Positions 33,331-38,740 of a DNA stretch of 38,740 bases are shown here, one piece after another. Origin of the DNA: Acidobacteriota bacterium (GTDB lineage Bacteria; Acidobacteriota; Aminicenantia; Aminicenantales; Saccharicenantaceae); the NCBI GenBank assembly GCA_029569255.1, contig JAKQUO010000062.1, positions 1 through 38,740 of the forward strand, given 5' to 3'. Numbering within the stretch: position 1 is the first letter of the stretch; each line of letters begins with the position of its first letter. A model generated the notes under the pieces. That model saw only the letters and a program-made list of their open reading frames with translations. It did not search any database and was not told the origin of the DNA. The translations under genes and the position numbers were made by a program.

Positions 33331-35784
33331 ATGCAGGATTCAAGCGAACACACCGAGGTCCTCAGGAACATCCCTCTCATCCCTCTGAGAGACCTCGTTG
33401 TCTTCCCGGCCACCCTGGTCCCCTTCATCGTCGGCCGGTCCTCTTCCATCCAGGCCCTGGAGAAAGCGGCCGAGAAGGACAAGATGATCTTCCTGGCCGC
33501 CCAGATGGACGCCTCGATCGACAACCCCACCCCCAAGGACATCTACTCCGTCGGGGTGACGGCCAAGATCATCCGGACCATCAAGAGCGACGACCGGAAC
33601 ATGAAGGTCATCGTCGAGGGCAAGAGCCGGGCCCGGATCGTCGAGTACCTCAGCACCTACCCCTACTACCAGATCCTGGCCAAGGTGGTCAAAGAGGTCG
33701 AGGATCACGTCCCCGAGTCCAAAGAGCTCCTCAAGCGGGTCCTGGCCCTGTTCGAGGACTACCTGAAGCTCAACCAGAACACCAACCTGGACTCGATCAT
33801 CCCGGCCCTGCGCGAGAACACGCCGGAGCGGATCACCGACATCGTCGCCTCCCACGTCCACATGCCCATCGAGGAGAAGCAGAACCTCCTCGAGACGGTC
33901 AACAGCTTCGAGCGCCTGCGCCGCCTCAACTACGTCCTGGAGAACGAGATCCTCAAGATCCACTCGGCCTACCAGAAAGACCCCAGCCGGGCCGCCCGTC
34001 GGCGGACGGCCTTCAAGGACCAAGGCGGTCAGAGGCCCTCCCCGCCCGGCGTCCCCGGCGGCCGCAAGGAGGACCAGCCGAACGAGATCGAGGAGCTGCG
34101 CCAGAAGGTGGCCAAGGCCAAGATGCCCTCCGACGCCGAGGAGAAGGCCTACAAGGAGATCGAGCGGCTCGAAGCGATGCCGCCCATGTCGGCCGAGGCC
34201 ACGGTCAGCCGGAACTACCTCGATTGGCTCATCTCCCTGCCCTGGGTCAAGAAGACGCGGGAAAAGCGGGAGCTCAAGGAGGCCGAAAGGATCCTCAACG
34301 AGGACCACCACGGCCTGGAGAAGGTCAAGGAGCGCATCCTCGAGTACCTGTCCATCCGCCAGCTGGTCAAGAACCCGCGGGGCGTCATCCTCGGGCTCAT
34401 CGGCCCGCCCGGCGTCGGGAAGAGCTCGCTCGGCAAGTCCATCGCCCGGGCCACGGGCCGCAAGTTCGTCCGGCTGTCGCTCGGCGGCGTCCGCGACGAG
34501 GCCGAGGTCCGGGGCCACCGGCGGACCTACATCGGCGCCTATCCGGGCCGCATCATCCAAATGATCAAGCGCGGCGGGACCAAGAACCCCGTCTTCCTCC
34601 TCGACGAGGTCGACAAGATGAGCATGGATTTCAGAGGCGATCCGGCCTCGGCCCTGATGGAGGTCCTCGACCCGGAGCAGAACAGCACCTTCCTCGATCA
34701 TTACATCGACACCGACTTCGACCTGTCCCAGGTCATGTTCATCGTCACGGCCAACATGCTCGATCCCATCCCCAAGCCGCTCATCGACCGGATGGAGATC
34801 ATCCGCATCCCCGGCTACACCGAGGACGAGAAGCTGGAGATCGCCAAGAGCTTCCTCCTGCCCAAGCAGATGGGCGCTCACGGCCTGACCGAGGAGAACA
34901 TCCGCATCACCGACCCGGCCCTGCTCAAGCTCATCCGGAGCTACACCCGGGAGGCCGGCGTCCGCAACCTCGAGCGGGAGATCACCACGGTCTGCCGCAA
35001 GGTCGTCAAGCGCGTCGTCGAACAGGGCAAGGGCCACAAGGAGCGGATCACCCCGAAGAACCTCGAGGGCTACCTGGGCATCCCGAAGTTCCGGCGCTCC
35101 GAGTTCGACAAGAAGGACGAGGTCGGCGTCGGCACGGGCATGGCCTGGACGGAATTCGGCGGCGAGCTGCTGCGCTTCGAGGCGACCAAGATCCACGGCA
35201 AGGGCAACTTCACCCTGACCGGGCAGCTCGGCGAGATCATGCAGGAATCGGCGCAGGCGGCCTTCTCCTTCGTCCGCGGCAAGATCTACGAGCTCGACAT
35301 CGCCCGTGACCTCCACCGGAACTCGGACATCCACATCCACGTCCCGGAGGGCTCGACGCCCAAGGAGGGCCCCTCGGCCGGCATCACCATCGCCACGGCC
35401 ATCATCTCGCTCCTGACCGACATCCCGGTCAGCAAGAAGGTGGCCATGACCGGGGAGATCACCCTGAAGGGCAAGGTCCTGCCCGTCGGAGGCATCAAGG
35501 AGAAGCTCCTGGCGGCCTACCGCGAGGGCATCCGCGAGGCCATCCTGCCCCTCGACAACCGGCCCGACCTGAAGGACCTGCCCAAGGTCCTCAAAACGGG
35601 CATGACCGTCCACCTCGTCGAGACGATGGACGACGTCCTGAAGATCGCCCTGACCCGGGAACTGCCGAAGAAGCCGGCCGAGCCCCGCGAGAAGAAGGCG
35701 GGCGAGCCGGACCGGCCCGCGGCCGCGGCGGCCGCCCGCCCGGCCGAAGACGAAGCGGCCAAGGAGCCGCCCCTGACCAACTGA
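33331..35784 (+). CDS. lon: ATP-dependent Lon protease
   Basis: Degrades misfolded and regulatory proteins in the cytosol. The 817-residue protein has the N-terminal LON substrate domain ([19 protein letters not shown]), an AAA+ core with Walker [10 protein letters not shown] (358-366), and the protease domain. There the dyad is S682 ([10 protein letters not shown]) and K725 ([10 protein letters not shown]). The coiled-coil linker before the AAA+ domain is unusual. Residues 223-231 still loosely follow the conserved QREYYLREQ pattern, but residues 232-250 are Pro/Gly-rich where other Lons have a helical KAIQKELGE-like segment. The C-terminal tail (about 775-817) is Lys/Ala/Pro-rich and probably disordered. 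It has its own promoter. Confidence 0.97.
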   Translation: MQDSSEHTEVLRNIPLIPLRDLVVFPATLVPFIVGRSSSIQALEKAAEKDKMIFLAAQMDASIDNPTPKDIYSVGVTAKIIRTIKSDDRNMKVIVEGKSRARIVEYLSTYPYYQILAKVVKEVEDHVPESKELLKRVLALFEDYLKLNQNTNLDSIIPALRENTPERITDIVASHVHMPIEEKQNLLETVNSFERLRRLNYVLENEILKIHSAYQKDPSRAARRRTAFKDQGGQRPSPPGVPGGRKEDQPNEIEELRQKVAKAKMPSDAEEKAYKEIERLEAMPPMSAEATVSRNYLDWLISLPWVKKTREKRELKEAERILNEDHHGLEKVKERILEYLSIRQLVKNPRGVILGLIGPPGVGKSSLGKSIARATGRKFVRLSLGGVRDEAEVRGHRRTYIGAYPGRIIQMIKRGGTKNPVFLLDEVDKMSMDFRGDPASALMEVLDPEQNSTFLDHYIDTDFDLSQVMFIVTANMLDPIPKPLIDRMEIIRIPGYTEDEKLEIAKSFLLPKQMGAHGLTEENIRITDPALLKLIRSYTREAGVRNLEREITTVCRKVVKRVVEQGKGHKERITPKNLEGYLGIPKFRRSEFDKKDEVGVGTGMAWTEFGGELLRFEATKIHGKGNFTLTGQLGEIMQESAQAAFSFVRGKIYELDIARDLHRNSDIHIHVPEGSTPKEGPSAGITIATAIISLLTDIPVSKKVAMTGEITLKGKVLPVGGIKEKLLAAYREGIREAILPLDNRPDLKDLPKVLKTGMTVHLVETMDDVLKIALTRELPKKPAEPREKKAGEPDRPAAAAAARPAEDEAAKEPPLTN

Positions 35785-35849
35785 GCAACTGAACGCGACG
35801 ACCGCATCATCCGCGTTTTCCGACATTCCATCTTGGGAGAAAATCAGAC

Positions 35850-37208
35850 ATGGCGACGAAGAGGAACGAAGGCAACAGGATACATGAGCCCGCCGGGCGG
35901 CCCGAGCCGGCCGGGGCGCCGTCCGGCGGCCGGGAATTCAACCTCATCGACCTCGAGGCCAAGGACCCGGACGCCCTGGAACAAGTGGCGGCCGGGATCG
36001 GCCTGGCCGAGGACGATATCGAGGGTTCGAGCAAGCACCACCTCGTCTTCAAGATCCTGGAGGCCCAGGCCAAGAAGCAGGGCCTGCTCTTCTCGGAGGG
36101 CGTCCTGGAGTGCCTCGAGGACGGCTTCGGCTTCCTCCGGGCCCCGGAGTTCAGCTACCTGCCCAGCCAGGACGACATCTACGTCTCGCCGTCCCAGATC
36201 CGCAAGTTCCAGCTGCGCACGGGCGACACCATCTCGGGCGTCGTCCGGGCCCCCAAGAACGGCGAGAAGTACTTCGCCCTGATCAAGATCGAGGCCGTCA
36301 ACTTCCTCCATCCCGACGTCATCATCGAGATGCGCCGCAACGTCCACTTCGAGGGCCTGACGCCGCTCTACCCGTTCGAGATGATCAAGCTCCAGGACGG
36401 CAACCCCAAGAACATGAACGCCCGGGTCATGGAGCTTTTGACGCCGATCGGCAAAGGCCAGCGCGGCCTGATCGTGTCGCCGCCGCGGGCCGGCAAGACG
36501 ACCATCCTCAAGACGATCGCCAAGTCGATCGAGAAGAACCATCCCGAGATCTTCCTCATCGTCCTGCTCATCGCCGAGCGGCCGGAGGAGGTCACGGACT
36601 TCAAGCGGAGCGTCAACGGCGAGGTCGTGGCCTCGACCTTCGACGAGCCGCCGACCCGCAACGCCCAGGTCGCCAACATCGTCCTGGAGAAGGCCAAGCG
36701 TCTGGTCGAGATCAAGCGCGACGTGGTCATCCTGCTCGACTCGATCACGCGCCTCGCCCGGGCCCACAACTCGATCGTCCCGCCCTCGGGCAAGGTCCTG
36801 TCGGGCGGCATCGACGCCAACGCCCTGCACAAGCCCAAGAAGTTCTTCGGCTCGGCCCGCAAGGTCGAGGAGGGCGGCTCGCTGACCATCCTGGCCACGG
36901 CGCTCGTCGATACGGGGAGCCGGATGGACGAGGTCATCTTCGAGGAGTTCAAGGGCACGGGCAACATGGAGATCAACCTCGACCGGCGCCTGGTCGACAA
37001 GCGGGTCTTCCCGGCCATCGACATCAGCCGTTCCGGCACCCGCAAGGAGGAGCTGCTGATCGAGGAGGCCGACCTCAACCGGATCTGGATCCTGCGAAAG
37101 GTCCTGAGCCAGATGAACGAGGTCGAGGCGGTCGAGCTTTTGATCGACAAGCTGGGCAAGGCCAAGACCAACCAGGACTTCCTGAACGCCATGAGCAAGG
37201 GCCTGTAG
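35850..37208 (+). CDS. rho: Transcription termination factor Rho
   Basis: Hexameric RNA helicase that ends transcription at unstructured C-rich RNA. The 452-residue protein has an N-terminal extension of about 65 residues. The RNA-binding cold-shock-like domain follows (about 80-150, [23 protein letters not shown]). The ATPase core has Walker A PPRAGKTT (211-218), [15 protein letters not shown], the Q-loop region [16 protein letters not shown] and [20 protein letters not shown]. All catalytic segments are intact. It follows lon by 65 bases and is followed after 12 bases by a racemase gene. The scarcity of T-tract terminators in this window fits a Rho-reliant genome. Confidence 0.97.
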   Translation: MATKRNEGNRIHEPAGRPEPAGAPSGGREFNLIDLEAKDPDALEQVAAGIGLAEDDIEGSSKHHLVFKILEAQAKKQGLLFSEGVLECLEDGFGFLRAPEFSYLPSQDDIYVSPSQIRKFQLRTGDTISGVVRAPKNGEKYFALIKIEAVNFLHPDVIIEMRRNVHFEGLTPLYPFEMIKLQDGNPKNMNARVMELLTPIGKGQRGLIVSPPRAGKTTILKTIAKSIEKNHPEIFLIVLLIAERPEEVTDFKRSVNGEVVASTFDEPPTRNAQVANIVLEKAKRLVEIKRDVVILLDSITRLARAHNSIVPPSGKVLSGGIDANALHKPKKFFGSARKVEEGGSLTILATALVDTGSRMDEVIFEEFKGTGNMEINLDRRLVDKRVFPAIDISRSGTRKEELLIEEADLNRIWILRKVLSQMNEVEAVELLIDKLGKAKTNQDFLNAMSKGL

Positions 37209-37220
37209 GGGACGGGGGCC

Positions 37221-37913
37221 GTGAAGACGCTCGGGCTCATCGGCGGCATGACCTGGCACTCGACGGTCGACTACTACCGGCTCATCAACGAGGGGGTGCA
37301 GAAGCGGCTGGGGGGCTCGCACTCGGCCGAGATCCTGATGCTCTCGGTCGATTTCGAGCCGGTCGAGCGGCTGCAGACGGAAGGCGACTGGGCGGCCATG
37401 GGCCGGCTCATGGCCGGGGCGGCCCGTACGCTCGAGAAGGCCGGGGCGGAGGGGCTCGTTCTCTGCACGAACACGATGCACCGCCTGGCCGGCGACATCG
37501 AGGCGGCCGTCCGCGTCCCCTTCCTCCACATCGCCGACGCGACGGCCGCGGCCGTCAAGCGGGCCGGTCTCGGGACGGTCGGGCTGCTCGGGACGCGCTA
37601 CACGATGGAACAGGATTTCTACAGGGGGCGTTTGGAGAAGAAGCACGGCCTGAAGGTCCTGGTCCCGGACGAGCCGGGGCGGGCGACGGTCCACGACGTC
37701 ATCTTCAAGGAGCTCGCCCGCGGGAAGGTCCGCGAGGATTCGCGCCGGGCCTACGTCGAGATCATAGCGGGTCTGAAGCGGCGCGGGGCCGAGGGGGTCA
37801 TCCTGGGCTGCACGGAGATCCCGCTGCTCGTCAAGAACAAGGACAGCCCGGCGCCGGTCTTCGACACGACCGCGCTCCACGCCGCGGCGGCGGTGGATTT
37901 CGCGCTGGGCTGA
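37221..37913 (+). CDS. Aspartate/glutamate racemase family protein
   Basis: A cofactor-independent racemase of the Asp/Glu/hydantoin family (YgeA/RacX-like). The 230-residue protein begins [20 protein letters not shown] and has the two catalytic cysteines C82 ([10 protein letters not shown]) and C197 ([11 protein letters not shown]), each in the expected context. Likely substrates are aspartate, glutamate or a broader set of amino acids, for peptidoglycan or D-amino-acid metabolism. A GTG start at 37221, 12 bases after the rho stop and preceded by a G-rich ribosome site, gives the right N terminus. Co-transcription with rho is likely. Confidence 0.92.
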   Translation: MKTLGLIGGMTWHSTVDYYRLINEGVQKRLGGSHSAEILMLSVDFEPVERLQTEGDWAAMGRLMAGAARTLEKAGAEGLVLCTNTMHRLAGDIEAAVRVPFLHIADATAAAVKRAGLGTVGLLGTRYTMEQDFYRGRLEKKHGLKVLVPDEPGRATVHDVIFKELARGKVREDSRRAYVEIIAGLKRRGAEGVILGCTEIPLLVKNKDSPAPVFDTTALHAAAAVDFALG

Positions 37914-38010
37914 GCGCTTCCGTCTCCGTCTTCGCTCGTTGATAGGCCGAGGGGGCGGTTTCTTTCTCGTCAATGGGGGATAGCGCCGCCCGGAGCGGGC
38001 GGAGCGTATT

Positions 38011-38476
38011 CTCTCGTGGCGTCACACCGGCTTCAACGTCCACAGCCGGGTCCGGGCCCGGACCAAGGCCGGGGCCGAGCGGGTGGGCAAGGACATGGTC
38101 CGGCCCGTCCTGGCCCTGGAGCGCCTGTCCTTTTTTGAAAGGGAGGGCCAGGTCACGGTCCGCTACTACGGTCTCTACGCCAACGCCCACCGGGGCAAGG
38201 TCCGAAAGGCGCGCCGTGTCCCTGTCGTCCTGGGGATGCTCGAGTGGGAGTTGCCGCGCCTCCCCCCCCAAGGGTTGGGCCGAGATGATCCGGAAGGTCT
38301 ACGAGGTGGACCCGCTGATCTGCCCGCGCTGCGGCGGGCGGATGACGGTCGTGGCCTTCCTGACGGACTATGCGGTCGTCGACCGGATTATCCGTCACCT
38401 GGAGTTGACGTTTGTCGCAGATAAGCCTCCGCCCGCCTATGCTCTCGAGAGAGTCGCCCTGATGGCGGCCGAGTAG
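38011..38476 (+). pseudogene. Decayed IS91-type (Y2) transposase remnant
   Basis: Two frames together read like an IS91-family transposase. The first carries GFNVHSRVRARTKAGAERVG from 38029 and FFEREGQVTVRYYGLYANAH. The second ends MIRKVYEVDPLICPRCGGRM and HLELTFVADKPPP, the typical zinc-binding-like C terminus. The N-terminal catalytic region is missing. The join between LSFFEREG and QVTVRYY appears to skip a central block that related proteins have between these segments. The frames meet at a C8 tract (38262-38269); removing one C would restore GWAEMIRK in frame. The gene is therefore dead unless the slip is a sequencing error. Confidence 0.8.
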
Positions 38477-38740
38477 AGCGGTGAGTATGATTAGCGGCTG
38501 AACTCGAGAGGGGAGGCTCCTAGCCTCATTTGGCCGGTTTCCCGGCCGCTCGGGCCGATAGTCCGTCCGCCGGAGCTCCGATCCTCCAGAATTGGCGTTC
38601 TGTTAGCAACTTTTGAAAAGTGAACTGTTATCTGATTCAAAAGTGAACTCTTGGGAACTGGGAGAGGGGGTAGACGAGAGAGTGGACCATTCGGTTGTCC
38701 CACCAGAAGCGGAGCTGGAGAGAACCGCGCACGAGGTTTG
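38477..38740. other. Hairpins and a low-GC insertion-sequence-like end at the window edge
   Basis: No gene is supported here. Just after the transposase remnant are two hairpins: GAGGCT/AGCCTC (38513-38527, loop CCT) and GGCCGG/CCGGCC (38532-38547, loop TTTC). Beyond about 38600 the GC drops to 37% and direct repeats appear, described separately. The segment probably holds the 3' flank of the IS91-type element followed by the start of a second element. Confidence 0.45.
38602..38660. repeat. Direct repeats resembling an IS21-like terminal region
   Basis: AAAAGTGAACT occurs at 38616-38626 and again at 38639-38649 (23-base period), in low-GC DNA that begins TGTTAGCAACTTTTG at about 38600. Multiple short direct repeats of this kind near a TG terminus are typical of IS21-family ends. 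The matching transposase would lie past 38740, outside the window. Confidence 0.45.

Noticed and set aside
33340..35826. An 828-codon open frame opposite lon
   Set aside because: Antisense shadow of a clearly recognised Lon gene, with repetitive Leu/Asp/Gly/Val composition and no motif.
38616..38649. Possible CRISPR-like repeats
   Set aside because: Only two copies of an 11-base repeat with a 12-base gap; too short and too few. An insertion-sequence end fits better.

Overview
This is a chromosomal window from a high-GC bacterium with an outer membrane. A sample counted at 12301-12360 is 68% G+C, and the TonB-dependent receptor implies a diderm cell. The gene set (DsrC with DsrK/DsrM-like proteins, saccharopine-pathway lysine enzymes, an HrcA/GrpE/DnaK/DnaJ operon, Rho, Lon, PilT, eukaryote-like Ser/Thr kinase, many TPRs) fits an uncultured Acidobacteriota or Aminicenantes-like lineage. 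That placement is inference from gene content only; no rRNA or other marker settles it.

Both edges look accessory. Positions 1-1298 carry the 3' part of a helicase fused to a PD-(D/E)XK-like domain, in DNA of clearly lower GC (47% and 52% in two 60-base samples). A non-coding stretch with a 14-bp near-perfect palindrome follows. The right edge (about 38000-38740) holds a decayed IS91-type transposase with an internal deletion and a one-base slip in a C8 tract. Beyond it, a low-GC stretch (37% at 38581-38640) has direct repeats that resemble the end of another insertion sequence.

The core runs as follows. (a) Minus strand 1654-4714: metallo-beta-lactamase-fold protein, DsrC, a membrane cytochrome-like subunit and a HdrD/DsrK-like Fe-S protein, a thiol/disulfide redox module without sulfite reductase in view. 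(b) 4793-6557: cysteine-desulfurase-like aminotransferase and, divergently, FolK. (c) Minus 6535-11541: TonB receptor, an unknown membrane-anchored protein, YraN and cysteinyl-tRNA synthetase. (d) Plus 11753-14414: lysine-ketoglutarate reductase and saccharopine dehydrogenase, the two halves of eukaryotic AASS as separate genes. (e) 14492-15298: MEMO-family protein. (f) 15373-20842: hrcA-grpE-dnaK-dnaJ and a Ser/Thr kinase with a zinc ribbon; this DnaK stops before the helical lid. (g) 20981-22343: three genes of unknown function. (h) 22467-27858: branched-chain aminotransferase, PilT, alanyl-tRNA synthetase, lytic transglycosylase. (i) Minus 27908-29927: lipid kinase and two membrane proteins. 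(j) 30024-37913: protease-fold/TPR protein lacking its serine, tRNA-Leu(UAG), trigger factor, Lon, Rho and an Asp/Glu racemase.

Proteostasis dominates the plus strand: chaperone operon and repressor, trigger factor and Lon. Sigma70-like promoters can be placed in front of most plus-strand transcription units. Intrinsic terminators with T-tracts are essentially absent, which is compatible with heavy use of Rho. I see no CRISPR array, rRNA or complete mobile element. I found no convincing wholly new system; the best leads are the lidless DnaK, the DsrC-DsrMK module, the serine-less protease/TPR protein and the helicase-nuclease fragment.
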